In this document: one piece after another, positions 1 through 7,338 of the stretch | Position numbering within the stretch: position 1 is the first letter of the stretch | Layout: every line of letters starts with the position of its first letter | Assembly: GCA_009704515.1 (NCBI GenBank) | Contig: WLDZ01000037.1 | Span: 1 to 8,358 of the forward strand | Source of the DNA: Actinomycetota bacterium | GTDB taxonomy: Bacteria; Actinomycetota; Actinomycetes; Nanopelagicales; Nanopelagicaceae | Direction: 5' to 3' | DNA length: 8,358 bases | Notes under the pieces: model-generated | Database searches by the model: none | Told to the model about the DNA's origin: nothing | Seen by the model: the letters and a program-made list of their open reading frames with translations, nothing else | Program-made: the position numbers and the translations under genes

Positions 1-3000
1 TCCAGATATTGGGTTACTGAAGATGGCATTGTTGTTTTGGCATCTGAAGTTGGTGTCTTGGATTTTGCCGCGGAGAAGATTGTTCGTAAGGGCCGCTTGC
101 AACCAGGCAAAATGTTCCTTGTTGATATTAAGTCTGGACGAATTATTGAAGACGGCGAAATCAAAGACTCATTGGCTGATGCAGCGCCGTATGGTCAGTG
201 GTTACGCGATGGCATGGTCAAGCTCTCTGAGCTTCCACCGCGCGAGCACATTATTTATCCACACAAATCTGTGGTTCGCCGCCAAAAAGCATTCGGCTAT
301 ACCGAAGAAGAACTGAAGATAATCGTTGCGCCTATGGCTAAGGGCGGGGGAGAAGCGCTCGGCTCAATGGGTAGCGATACTCCGTTAGCGGCGCTCTCAA
401 ATAAACCTCGTCTGCTCTTTGATTACTTCACCCAGCTTTTCGCTCAAGTTACTAACCCACCACTAGATGCTATTCGTGAAGAGCTTGTCACAAGTCTTGG
501 TGGATCAATTGGCCCTGAGTACAACTTGCTGGATCCAGGACCAGAATCATGCAGACAAATCTCACTTGCCTTCCCTGTCATTGATAATGATGAGCTCGCA
601 AAGATTATTCACGTAAACGCTGATGATGAGTATCCAGAGTTGGCAAGTTATGTCGTGCGTGGGCTCTTTCCAGTAAATGGTGATGGCAACACTCTTCGAA
701 ACCGTCTAGAAGAGATTAAGCGCGAAGTTTCACAAGCGATTGTTGATGGAGCGCATGTCATCGTTCTATCTGATCGCGATGGAGATGCGGAAGATTGCCC
801 AATCCCTTCACTTCTACTTACAGCGACCGTTCACCACCATCTGATTCGCGAGAAGACCCGTACACAGGTAGGTCTTGTCGTTGAAGCTGGCGATGTTCGA
901 GAAGTTCACCATGTAGCTCTTCTCATTGGTTACGGAGCAGCTGCAGTTAATCCGTATCTCGTGATGGAATCAGCTGAAGATTTGGTGCGCCAAGGCGCAA
1001 TCAGCGGTATCACTCCAGAGAAGGCAGTCCGCAACATTATCAAGGCGCTCGGTAAGGGTGTCCTTAAGGTGATGTCAAAGATGGGTATTTCAACCATCTC
1101 TTCCTACACAGGAGCACAAGTTTTTGAAGCGATTGGTCTAGCTCAAGATGTTGTCGACGAATTTTTCGTTGGGACAACCTCTCGTCTTGGTGGAGTCAGT
1201 CTCGATGTAATTGCTGAAGAAACTATCAAGCGTCACTTCTTGGCATATCCACCAGGGGGAGAGATTCCTGGCGCGAAGAAATTAGCAGTCGGCGGTGAAT
1301 ACCAATGGCGTCGCGATGGCGAACCGCACCTCTTTAATCCAGAGACAGTCTTTGCGTTGCAGCATGCAACCCGCACCAAGCGTTATGACATCTTTAAGCG
1401 CTACACAACTTTGATTAATGATCAAAGCAAGAATCTAATGACGCTCCGTGGCCTCTTCTCGTTTGCAGAGCGCACCCCAATCTCTATCGATGAAGTTGAG
1501 CCAATCTCAGAGATTGTAAAACGCTTCTCCACGGGTGCCATGTCTTACGGTTCGGTCTCGCAAGAGGTGCACGAGACTCTTGCAATCGCTATGAACCGTT
1601 TGGGTGCAAAATCCAACACAGGTGAGGGCGGAGAAGACGCTTCTCGCTTTATCCCGATGGAGAACGGCGATTCAAAGCGCTCTGCAATTAAGCAGGTCGC
1701 ATCAGGTCGTTTTGGAGTTACCAGCAACTATCTCGTCAACGCTGATGATATTCAGATCAAAATCGCACAAGGAGCAAAGCCCGGTGAAGGTGGACAGCTA
1801 CCTGGCAACAAGGTCTACCCATGGATCGCTAAGGCGCGATTCTCAACCCCAGGCGTTGGCTTGATTTCACCTCCACCTCATCACGATATTTATTCAATTG
1901 AAGATCTCGCTCAACTGATTCACGACCTTAAGAATGCAAATAAGAATGCACGCGTACACGTCAAACTTGTAGCAGAAGTTGGCGTCGGAACAGTTGCGGC
2001 TGGAGTATCAAAAGCTCACGCAGATGTTGTTCTGATCTCAGGCCACGATGGTGGAACAGGTGCATCACCACTGACATCACTCAAGCATGCTGGCGCTCCA
2101 TGGGAACTCGGACTTGCCGAGACTCAACAGACACTACTTCTTAATGGACTACGCGATCGCATTGTTGTTCAGGCTGATGGCCAGCTCAAGACTGGACGCG
2201 ATGTCGTTATTGCAGCCTTGTTGGGTGCAGAAGAATACGGATTTGCAACTGCTCCACTAGTTGTTTCTGGTTGCATCATGATGCGCGTATGTCACCTAGA
2301 TACATGTCCAGTCGGTGTTGCAACTCAGAACCCAGAGCTACGTAAGCGTTTCTCTGGAAAACCTGAATTTGTTGAGACATTCTTCGAATACATCGCCGAA
2401 GAAGTCCGCGAAATTTTGGCATCGTTAGGTTTCCGCACTATTCAAGAGGCAATTGGTCATGTTGAATATCTAGAGACCAAGGCAGCTGTCGATCATTGGA
2501 AGGCGAGCGGTCTAGATCTCTCTCCACTTCTTACCCGTCCAGATGTTCCATCTGCTCTACACCGCACAACTGTGCAAGATCACGGTCTTGCTGCAGCACT
2601 TGATAACAAGCTCATTGAACTATCTGCGGCAGCACTTGAAAAGAGTGAACCGGTTCGAATTAATCTTCCAGTTCGCAACGTCAATCGAACCGTTGGAACG
2701 ATGTTAGGCGCAGAGATAACTCGACGCTTCGGCGAAGCAGGTCTACCTAAGGGAACTATCGATATCTCACTGCACGGATCAGCAGGACAGTCTCTCGCTG
2801 CATTCACACCCGCAGGAATGAGCATTCGTCTCTATGGTGATTCCAACGACTATGTCGGCAAGGGAATTTCTGGCGGACGCGTAATCGTTCGTCCTGATGA
2901 GAAAGCAAAGTTTGCTTCAGAAGAGAATGTAATCGCTGGAAACGTGATTGGGTACGGAGCAACTTCTGGCGAAATTTACATTCGTGGGCTCGTCGGAGAG

Positions 3001-3429
3001 CGATTCTGTGTTCGTAACTCTGGTGCAACCGCAGTAGTTGAGGGCGTGGGAGACCACGCTCTGGAATACATGACAGGTGGCACTGTGGTAATTCTCGGTG
3101 CTACTGGCCGCAACATCGCTGCGGGTATGTCAGGTGGTCGGGCATTTGTGTTAGATCTTGATAGCGCGCAAGTAAATGGAGATATGGTCGATGTTTTAGC
3201 CGTTCCGGCAGATCAGCGCGAGATATTGAAATCAATCATCTCTGATTTCCATGTAGAGACAGGTTCGCAGGTAGCTTCAGATCTACTCGCTTCATGGGAT
3301 TCATCAGTAACTCGTTTCTCCATGATAATGCCACGTGATTACGCGCGTGTTCTGGCCGCCATTGAGCGAGCGACAAAAGATGGCTTACCAATCGACCAAT
3401 ATGTAATGGAGGTAGCAGCAAATGGGTGA
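1..3429 (+). CDS. gltB: Glutamate synthase (GOGAT) large/alpha subunit, 5'-truncated by window edge
   Basis: Catalyses, with GltD, conversion of glutamine plus 2-oxoglutarate to two glutamates in the cytoplasm. The frame is open from base 1 (it begins [16 protein letters not shown], the end of the class II glutamine amidotransferase domain), so the TTG at 37 is not the start. About 1142 residues are present against roughly 1500 in the family; the N-terminal part with the catalytic Cys is outside the window. In window residue numbers: central domain about 95-395 ([13 protein letters not shown] near 125), FMN/synthase domain about 480-850 ([10 protein letters not shown] at 541, [10 protein letters not shown] at about 623, [10 protein letters not shown] at 681), and the 3Fe-4S cysteines in C-x5-C-x4-C spacing at 758, 764 and 769. 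A GXGXG-repeat C-terminal domain follows at about 880-1100. No frameshift or missing cluster ligand is seen. The stop overlaps the gltD start, which indicates an operon. Identification is from family motifs and is secure. Confidence 0.97.
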   Translation, partial: SRYWVTEDGIVVLASEVGVLDFAAEKIVRKGRLQPGKMFLVDIKSGRIIEDGEIKDSLADAAPYGQWLRDGMVKLSELPPREHIIYPHKSVVRRQKAFGYTEEELKIIVAPMAKGGGEALGSMGSDTPLAALSNKPRLLFDYFTQLFAQVTNPPLDAIREELVTSLGGSIGPEYNLLDPGPESCRQISLAFPVIDNDELAKIIHVNADDEYPELASYVVRGLFPVNGDGNTLRNRLEEIKREVSQAIVDGAHVIVLSDRDGDAEDCPIPSLLLTATVHHHLIREKTRTQVGLVVEAGDVREVHHVALLIGYGAAAVNPYLVMESAEDLVRQGAISGITPEKAVRNIIKALGKGVLKVMSKMGISTISSYTGAQVFEAIGLAQDVVDEFFVGTTSRLGGVSLDVIAEETIKRHFLAYPPGGEIPGAKKLAVGGEYQWRRDGEPHLFNPETVFALQHATRTKRYDIFKRYTTLINDQSKNLMTLRGLFSFAERTPISIDEVEPISEIVKRFSTGAMSYGSVSQEVHETLAIAMNRLGAKSNTGEGGEDASRFIPMENGDSKRSAIKQVASGRFGVTSNYLVNADDIQIKIAQGAKPGEGGQLPGNKVYPWIAKARFSTPGVGLISPPPHHDIYSIEDLAQLIHDLKNANKNARVHVKLVAEVGVGTVAAGVSKAHADVVLISGHDGGTGASPLTSLKHAGAPWELGLAETQQTLLLNGLRDRIVVQADGQLKTGRDVVIAALLGAEEYGFATAPLVVSGCIMMRVCHLDTCPVGVATQNPELRKRFSGKPEFVETFFEYIAEEVREILASLGFRTIQEAIGHVEYLETKAAVDHWKASGLDLSPLLTRPDVPSALHRTTVQDHGLAAALDNKLIELSAAALEKSEPVRINLPVRNVNRTVGTMLGAEITRRFGEAGLPKGTIDISLHGSAGQSLAAFTPAGMSIRLYGDSNDYVGKGISGGRVIVRPDEKAKFASEENVIAGNVIGYGATSGEIYIRGLVGERFCVRNSGATAVVEGVGDHALEYMTGGTVVILGATGRNIAAGMSGGRAFVLDLDSAQVNGDMVDVLAVPADQREILKSIISDFHVETGSQVASDLLASWDSSVTRFSMIMPRDYARVLAAIERATKDGLPIDQYVMEVAANG
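3408..3413 (+). promoter_or_regulatory. Strong ribosome binding site for gltD
   Basis: GGAGGT lies inside the last codons of gltB, 8 bases before the ATG at 3422. Its near-perfect Shine-Dalgarno match and spacing support the ATG at 3422 over the in-frame ATG at 3443, and allow gltD to be translated directly as well as by coupling to gltB. Confidence 0.75.
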
Positions 3430-4876
3430 TCCAAAAGGATTTATGACGACGCCGCGCGAAACTCCAAAGCGTCGCCCAGTTGATGTTCGTATTAAGGATT
3501 GGCGTGAAGTCTACGAGCCACAGAGCTTCGAGCATCTTCAGAAGCAGGCGGGACGTTGCATGGATTGTGGCATCCCGTTCTGTCATAACGGTTGTCCACT
3601 CGGCAATCTAATTCCTGAGTGGAACGATTTAATGTGGCGCGGATATAAATCTGATGCGCTCGATCGCCTGCACGCTACAAATAATTTCCCAGAGTTCACT
3701 GGTCGCCTCTGCCCAGCGCCATGCGAAACCGCTTGTGTGGTTGCAATCAATCAAGATGCAGTCACAATCAAGCAGGTAGAACTACGCACAATTGAAGAAG
3801 GTTTTGGCTTTGGTGCTGTTAAACCTATGCCGCCAGAGCGCCTCACTGGAAAGACAGTTGCAGTAATCGGATCAGGTCCAGCTGGGTTGGCGGCTGCACA
3901 ACAGTTGACTCGCGCAGGACATACAGTTGCTGTCTACGAAAGAGCTGACAAGATCGGTGGACTTCTTCGCTATGGAATTCCTGAGTTTAAGATGGAGAAA
4001 AATATTCTCGACCGTCGCCTTTCGCAGATGGAACAAGAAGGAACTCGTTTTCGCCCTGGTGTAAATATCGGAGTTGAAATTACAGGTTCTGCTCTACGCA
4101 CTCGTTACGACGCTGTTGTTCTAGCTATTGGAGCAACTCAATGGCGCGATTTACCAATCAAGGGTCGCGAACTCAAGGGTGTCTATCAAGCGATGGAATT
4201 CTTGCCGTGGGGTAACAAGCAAGCACTGGGTGAAGTAGAAGTTCCAGAGATTAATGTTGCCGGAAAGCATGTTGTAATTCTTGGTGGAGGAGATACTGGA
4301 GCAGATTGCCTCGGTACATCTGTGCGTCAAGGTGCAGCCAGTGTTACGCAGTTAGAGATCATGCCTCGTCCAACAGAGGAACGTCCATCTGCACAGCCAT
4401 GGCCAACATACCCAATGATTTTCCGTGTATCCAGCGCGCATGAAGAGCTCGATAACAGAATCTTCGCAGTTAGCACTGAAGAATTCTTGGGCGATGGCGC
4501 TGGAAATTTACGTGCAATTCGTATCGTCGAAACTGAATTCAAGGATGGAAAGTTTATAAGTGTTCCTGGTTCAGAGCGTGAACTCCCAGCAGATTTTGCC
4601 TTTCTTGCAATGGGATTCACTGGTCCAGAGAAGACCGCTCTCATTGATCAGCTTGAAGTAAAGCTCGATGATCGTGGGAATATTGCTCGCGATGCTTCAT
4701 TCCAAACAAGCGAAGAAGGCGTCTTCGTTGCAGGAGACGCGGGTCGTGGACAATCTCTCATTGTTTGGGCTATTGCTGAGGGACGATCTGCTGCCGCAGC
4801 TGTTGATTCATATCTCATGGGGGAGACACAGTTACCTTCTCCGATTGAACCAACTACACGACAACTTCTCGTTTAA
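3422..4876 (+). CDS. gltD: Glutamate synthase (NADPH) small/beta subunit
   Basis: FAD-containing oxidoreductase that takes electrons from NAD(P)H and passes them through iron-sulfur clusters to the FMN of GltB. It has 484 residues, normal for the family. N-terminal cysteines at 46, 49, 54 and 58 ([13 protein letters not shown]) and a second group at 97, 101 and 105 (CPAPCETAC) are the 4Fe-4S ligands typical of GltD. The FAD-binding Rossmann motif VIGSGPAG is at 148-155, the NAD(P)H-binding motif GGGDTG at 288-293, and the C-terminal FAD motif [23 protein letters not shown] starts at 433. The start MGDPKGF is the usual one for this subunit and has a strong GGAGGT site. The ATG overlaps the gltB stop by 8 bp (ATGGGTGA), so the two subunits are probably translated together at matched levels. 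NADPH preference is a family expectation; I did not test it from specificity residues. Confidence 0.97.
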   Translation: MGDPKGFMTTPRETPKRRPVDVRIKDWREVYEPQSFEHLQKQAGRCMDCGIPFCHNGCPLGNLIPEWNDLMWRGYKSDALDRLHATNNFPEFTGRLCPAPCETACVVAINQDAVTIKQVELRTIEEGFGFGAVKPMPPERLTGKTVAVIGSGPAGLAAAQQLTRAGHTVAVYERADKIGGLLRYGIPEFKMEKNILDRRLSQMEQEGTRFRPGVNIGVEITGSALRTRYDAVVLAIGATQWRDLPIKGRELKGVYQAMEFLPWGNKQALGEVEVPEINVAGKHVVILGGGDTGADCLGTSVRQGAASVTQLEIMPRPTEERPSAQPWPTYPMIFRVSSAHEELDNRIFAVSTEEFLGDGAGNLRAIRIVETEFKDGKFISVPGSERELPADFAFLAMGFTGPEKTALIDQLEVKLDDRGNIARDASFQTSEEGVFVAGDAGRGQSLIVWAIAEGRSAAAAVDSYLMGETQLPSPIEPTTRQLLV

Positions 4877-4985
4877 TTCTTAGGAAAAAATAAAATAGGA
4901 AATAGTAAATACATTTTACGTAATCATTTTCGTTCAATGCGTTTCACTACTTAACCGTAGCTTTAACAATAGATAAGGTAGCGTC
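4877..4985 (+). promoter_or_regulatory. AT-rich gap between gltD and pyk, presumed pyk promoter region
   Basis: This 109-bp gap is clearly more AT-rich than the flanking genes, especially 4881-4935. It holds a direct repeat TAGGAAA (4881-4887 and 4896-4902) and a small dyad GTAAA-N5-TTTAC (4905-4919). A weak -10-like AACAAT at 4965-4970 has only a poor -35 (TTTCAC, 4942-4947) at 17-bp spacing. A weak Shine-Dalgarno AAGG (4975-4978) sits 7 bases before the pyk ATG. I see no U-tailed terminator after gltD. That the pyk promoter lies here is inferred from the gap and its composition; the exact boxes are uncertain. Confidence 0.4.
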
Positions 4986-6425
4986 ATGCGCAGAGCGAAA
5001 ATTGTATGCACGATGGGTCCAGCAGTTGAATCTCCCGAGAAAGTTCGTGAGCTCATTGCAGCAGGCATGAATATGGCAAGACTCAATCTCTCACATGGCT
5101 CCTATGAAGAACACCAAGCTAGATTAGATTTAGTTCGCAAGAGCGCCCTTGATGCAGGTAAAGCGGTTGCAATTCTGGTTGACCTACAAGGTCCCAAAAT
5201 TCGTCTGGCTCGCTTTGAAAATGGTCCACATGACCTTAAGCGTGGAGATATTTTCACAATCACTACAGATGAGATTTCGGGTACGAAGGATCGTGTTGGC
5301 ACAACATATAAAGGCCTCCCTGGAGATTGCAAGCCAGGCGATCGCATTCTTATTGATGACGGAAAAGTAACTGTTGAAGTCGTCGAAGTTAAGGGCAACG
5401 ATGTTGTCACCAAATGCATCGAACCCGGAGCGGTGAGTAATAACAAGGGAATCAATTTACCTGGAGTAGCAGTATCTGTTCCTGCAATGTCTGAAAAAGA
5501 TGGTGATGATCTGCGTTGGGGCCTTCGCGCAGGTGCAGATTTCATTGCTCTCTCATTTGTGAGAAATGCAGCTGACATTAAAGATGTCCATGCAATCATG
5601 GATGAAGTAGGTATTCACATTCCTGTTATTGCAAAGATTGAAAAGCCACAAGCTGTAGACAATTTAGAAGAAATCGTAAACGCCTTTGACGGCATTATGG
5701 TTGCTCGTGGTGATCTAGGTGTAGAGATGCCAATTGAAGATGTTCCAATGGTCCAGAAGCGTTGTATTGAGCTTGCTCGTGATGCGGCTAAACCTGTAAT
5801 CGTGGCGACTCAGATGTTGGATTCAATGATTACAAATTCACGACCTACTCGCGCAGAAGCAACAGATTGCGCTAACGCTGTACTCGATGGCGCTGATGCC
5901 TTGATGCTCTCCGGAGAGACATCTGTTGGTGAATTTGCAATTGAGACAGTACAAACAATGGCTCGCATTATCGAACGCACTGAAGAGCAAGGCCTCGATC
6001 GTATTCGTCCGCTGACTCACGCACCACGCACCAAAGGTGGCGCAGTGACTAAAGCAGCGGCTGAAGTGGGCGATGTACTTGGTGCCAAGTACCTTGTTAC
6101 GTTTACACAGTCCGGTGACTCTGCTCGACGCATCTCACGTCTACGTTCACATATCCCAATCCTCGGAATCACCCCTGAAGTTGGCACTTACAATCGCCTT
6201 GCTCTCTCATGGGGAATCGAGCCCGTGGTAGTCGCAATGGTTAAGCACACCGACGATATGGTTCTTCAGGCTGATAAATTACTTATTGATTCAAAGCGTG
6301 CGGAAATCGGCGAGATGGTGATGATTATCGCGGGTGCACCTCCAGGAATTCCTGGCTCAACCAATGCGATGCGCGTACATCGAGTCGGTGACGCGGTTAA
6401 TGGCGTAGTACCTGCATATAAGTAA
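4986..6425 (+). CDS. pyk: Pyruvate kinase
   Basis: Transfers phosphate from phosphoenolpyruvate to ADP, giving pyruvate and ATP, the last step of glycolysis, in the cytoplasm. It has 479 residues, the normal length without the extra C-terminal PEP-utiliser domain found in some Bacillus-type enzymes. The (beta/alpha)8 A domain is split by the B domain (about 71-165), and the C domain covers about 345-479. Catalytic and ligand residues are visible: R32, N34 and S36 (ARLNLSHG), D66, K217 and E219 (AKIEK), D243 (ARGDLG) and T275 (VATQML), followed by NSRPTRAEATD and MLSGETS. The cation-site segment DLQGPKIRL (66-74) has Leu67, Gln68, Lys71 and Leu74, the set described for K+-independent pyruvate kinases. 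ATG 4986 gives the usual MRRAKIVCTMGP start. It is probably transcribed separately from gltBD, given the 109-bp gap, and is followed by an inverted-repeat region. Confidence 0.97.
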   Translation: MRRAKIVCTMGPAVESPEKVRELIAAGMNMARLNLSHGSYEEHQARLDLVRKSALDAGKAVAILVDLQGPKIRLARFENGPHDLKRGDIFTITTDEISGTKDRVGTTYKGLPGDCKPGDRILIDDGKVTVEVVEVKGNDVVTKCIEPGAVSNNKGINLPGVAVSVPAMSEKDGDDLRWGLRAGADFIALSFVRNAADIKDVHAIMDEVGIHIPVIAKIEKPQAVDNLEEIVNAFDGIMVARGDLGVEMPIEDVPMVQKRCIELARDAAKPVIVATQMLDSMITNSRPTRAEATDCANAVLDGADALMLSGETSVGEFAIETVQTMARIIERTEEQGLDRIRPLTHAPRTKGGAVTKAAAEVGDVLGAKYLVTFTQSGDSARRISRLRSHIPILGITPEVGTYNRLALSWGIEPVVVAMVKHTDDMVLQADKLLIDSKRAEIGEMVMIIAGAPPGIPGSTNAMRVHRVGDAVNGVVPAYK

Positions 6426-6426
6426 T

Positions 6427-6458
6427 CCTGATCTGTTAAACCCGATCAGCGAATCAGG
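6427..6458 (+). terminator. Possible pyk 3' hairpin (no U-tract)
   Basis: Two exclusive 6-bp stems share the same left arm: CTGATC (6428-6433) with GATCAG (6444-6449), or CCTGAT (6427-6432) with ATCAGG (6453-6458). The first starts 3 bases after the pyk stop codon. The downstream sequence is TACTTCATTT, not a run of T, so intrinsic termination is uncertain. It could be a factor-dependent or weak terminator, or simply an mRNA 3' stabilising hairpin. Confidence 0.35.
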
Positions 6459-6461
6459 GGT

Positions 6462-6490
6462 ACTTCATTTAACCTCTCTTCGGGTAGGAT
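6462..6490 (+). promoter_or_regulatory. Weak candidate promoter for the tRNA gene
   Basis: TAGGAT at 6485-6490 matches the -10 consensus at 4 of 6 positions and would place the transcript start around 6497, a few bases before the tRNA 5' end at 6502. The -35 candidate (ACTTCA, 6462-6467, 17-bp spacing) is poor. The position is right for a tRNA promoter, but the match alone is not convincing; read-through from pyk is the alternative. Confidence 0.3.
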
Positions 6491-6501
6491 TACCAATGTA
6501 A

Positions 6502-6574
6502 GCCTCGGTACTCCAACGGTAGAGAGGGCAGTCTCAAACACTGCATAGTGTCGGTTCGAATCCGACTCGAGGCA
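6502..6574 (+). tRNA. tRNA with CAA anticodon (tRNA-Leu by anticodon), short variable loop
   Basis: A 73-nt cloverleaf can be drawn by hand. Acceptor 6502-6508 pairs with 6567-6573 (one G-U at 7-66), discriminator A at 6574. The D stem has 3 bp (CTC 6511-6513 with GAG 6524-6526) and a GG in the loop. The anticodon stem GCAGT/ACTGC (6528-6532, 6540-6544) has loop CTCAAAC and anticodon CAA at 6535-6537. The variable loop is only 5 nt (ATAGT, 6545-6549). The T stem GTCGG/CCGAC has loop TTCGAAT. U8, A14, U33, A37 and a possible 15-48 A-U pair are in place. CCA is not encoded and must be added. The anticodon reads UUG leucine codons, which occur in this window. Bacterial tRNA-Leu normally has a long variable arm, so the class I shape is odd. 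All stems are intact, which argues against decay. Amino-acid identity is inferred only from the anticodon and A73. Confidence 0.8.
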
Positions 6575-6575
6575 C

Positions 6576-7181
6576 ATGTCAGAAGAATCAACAATCGATG
6601 TAGGCGCCAAGCCAGTCAGAATTCTTGTCGCCGAAGATGAGGCTCTCATCCGCATGGATCTCATCGAGATGCTTAGAGAAGCGGGATATACGGTCTGCGC
6701 CGAAGCGACGAATGGTCAAGAGGCAATTGATCTGGCACGAGAGCATCGCCCAGATCTCTGCATCCTCGATGTAAAGATGCCCGTTCTCGACGGAATCTCT
6801 GCCGCCCAGGCAATAATCGATATCGCGCCAGTTCTCATGCTGACAGCATTTAGCCAACGAGAACTTGTTGAACGAGCTCGCGATGCTGGAGTAATGGCCT
6901 ATGTAGTCAAGCCATTCAGTATTGGAGATCTTGTACCCGCGATTGAGATAGCAGTCAGTCGCCATACTCAGATGACATCTCTTGCTGCAGAGGTCGCAGA
7001 TCTGCATGAACGACTTGAGACCCGTAAGCTCATTGATAGAGCAAAAGGAATCTTGATGTCGGCACTGAACCTGACTGAGCCCGAGGCATTTTCTTGGATT
7101 CAGCGGGCGGCAATGGACCGCCGACTAACGATGAAAGAGGTCGCCGCAGCCGTAATAAATCCGGATGCAGTGCCTCTCTAG
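6576..7181 (+). CDS. pdtaR: ANTAR-domain two-component response regulator (PdtaR family)
   Basis: Predicted cytoplasmic response regulator whose output domain binds RNA and acts as an antiterminator. It has 201 residues. The receiver domain (about 14-125) shows the acidic pocket E20/D21, phosphoacceptor D65 (LCILDVKMP), T90 and K112 (VVKPF). A coiled linker (about 133-150) leads to the ANTAR domain (about 145-197, with RAKGILM at 155-161 and EAFSWIQRAAMDRRLTMKEVA). This matches PdtaR of Mycobacterium, whose partner is the histidine kinase PdtaS; no kinase gene is in the window, and in actinobacteria it is usually encoded elsewhere. The start is constrained: upstream in frame there is a TAG at 6546 and no start codon before 6576, and the next ATG (6654) would remove the receiver's first strand and acidic pocket. 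The ATG lies one base after the tRNA. The only Shine-Dalgarno-like sequence (GAGG, 6569-6572) is inside the tRNA acceptor stem and just 3 bases from the ATG, so translation is probably leaderless or nearly so. Confidence 0.9.
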   Translation: MSEESTIDVGAKPVRILVAEDEALIRMDLIEMLREAGYTVCAEATNGQEAIDLAREHRPDLCILDVKMPVLDGISAAQAIIDIAPVLMLTAFSQRELVERARDAGVMAYVVKPFSIGDLVPAIEIAVSRHTQMTSLAAEVADLHERLETRKLIDRAKGILMSALNLTEPEAFSWIQRAAMDRRLTMKEVAAAVINPDAVPL

Positions 7182-7190
7182 TACCTGCTT

Positions 7191-7216
7191 AGCGCCCGAT
7201 GGGCCATTCTCGCGCT
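7191..7216 (+). terminator. Possible pdtaR 3' hairpin
   Basis: Ten bases after the pdtaR stop, AGCGC (7191-7195) can pair with GCGCT (7212-7216) around an inner dyad ATGG-G-CCAT (7199-7207). GCCC/GGGC (7194-7197, 7201-7204) is an alternative. Position suits a terminator, but no T-run follows (CAAATATCCC). It is offered as a structured 3' end, not a proven terminator. Confidence 0.35.
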
Positions 7217-7217
7217 C

Positions 7218-7234
7218 AAATATCCCAAAATATC
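7218..7234 (+). repeat. Direct repeat AAATATC with 10-bp period
   Basis: AAATATC occurs at 7218-7224 and again at 7228-7234, so the copies are one helical turn apart on the same DNA face. It lies about 105 bp upstream of the transporter lipoprotein start codon. It may be a protein-binding site or a chance AT-rich repeat; no known operator is recognised. Confidence 0.3.
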
Positions 7235-7246
7235 TCTCGTAAAGTC

Positions 7247-7276
7247 TTTCCGCTCACCCCTCTTGACGGCTAAACT
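7247..7276 (+). promoter_or_regulatory. Weak candidate promoter for the transporter lipoprotein gene
   Basis: TAAACT (7271-7276) matches the -10 consensus at 4 of 6 positions, with a poor -35 (TTTCCG, 7247-7252) at 18-bp spacing. It would start transcription near 7283, exactly where the leader hairpin begins, giving a leader of about 55 nt. Two other TTGAC boxes (7263 and 7293) look like good -35 elements but have no -10 at normal distance. Confidence 0.25.
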
Positions 7277-7282
7277 CGCCCC

Positions 7283-7320
7283 AGACCAGACCTTGACTCC
7301 AATCGGGGTCTTTGGGGTCT
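7283..7320 (+). promoter_or_regulatory. Hairpin in the leader of the transporter lipoprotein gene
   Basis: AGACC is present twice in tandem (7283-7287, 7288-7292), and its complement GGTCT twice downstream (7307-7311, 7316-7320), the latter inside a direct repeat GGGGTCT. One good fold pairs GACTCC (7295-7300) with GGGGTC (7305-7310) around the tetraloop AATC, extended by AGACC (7288-7292) with GGTCT (7316-7320). Alternative registers pair both tandem copies. It ends 18 bases before the ATG and leaves the likely ribosome site free. Function is unknown. Confidence 0.4.
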
Positions 7321-7328
7321 ACCATCGA

Positions 7329-7334
7329 AAGGGA
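7329..7334 (+). promoter_or_regulatory. Ribosome binding site for the transporter lipoprotein
   Basis: AAGGGA lies 4 bases before the ATG at 7339. The match is moderate and the spacing short, but this ATG is followed at once by a typical lipoprotein signal peptide, which supports the start. Confidence 0.5.
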
Positions 7335-7338
7335 AAAC

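Noticed and set aside
37..39. TTG as a possible start codon for the glutamate synthase large subunit
   Set aside because: The frame is open to base 1 and the upstream residues ([12 protein letters not shown]) are conserved GltB sequence, so the gene starts outside the window.
5102..5599. 165-codon open frame on the - strand within pyk
   Set aside because: It is antisense to a fully conserved pyruvate kinase, its Ser/Arg/Pro-rich translation shows no recognisable domain, and it has no promoter or ribosome site I can support.
6502..6574. Fold of the tRNA as a normal class II tRNA-Leu with a long variable arm
   Set aside because: Only 73 nt lie between the paired acceptor ends, and all are used by the class I cloverleaf; there is no room for an extra arm of 10 or more bases.
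6588..7007. 139-codon open frame on the - strand within pdtaR
   Set aside because: Antisense shadow of the receiver-ANTAR gene; its Cys/His-containing translation has no zinc-finger spacing or known family pattern.
7293..7325. TTGACT (7293) with TACCAT (7320) as the transporter promoter
   Set aside because: The spacing is 21 bp, too long for a usual sigma-70-type promoter, and the boxes lie in or beside the leader hairpin.
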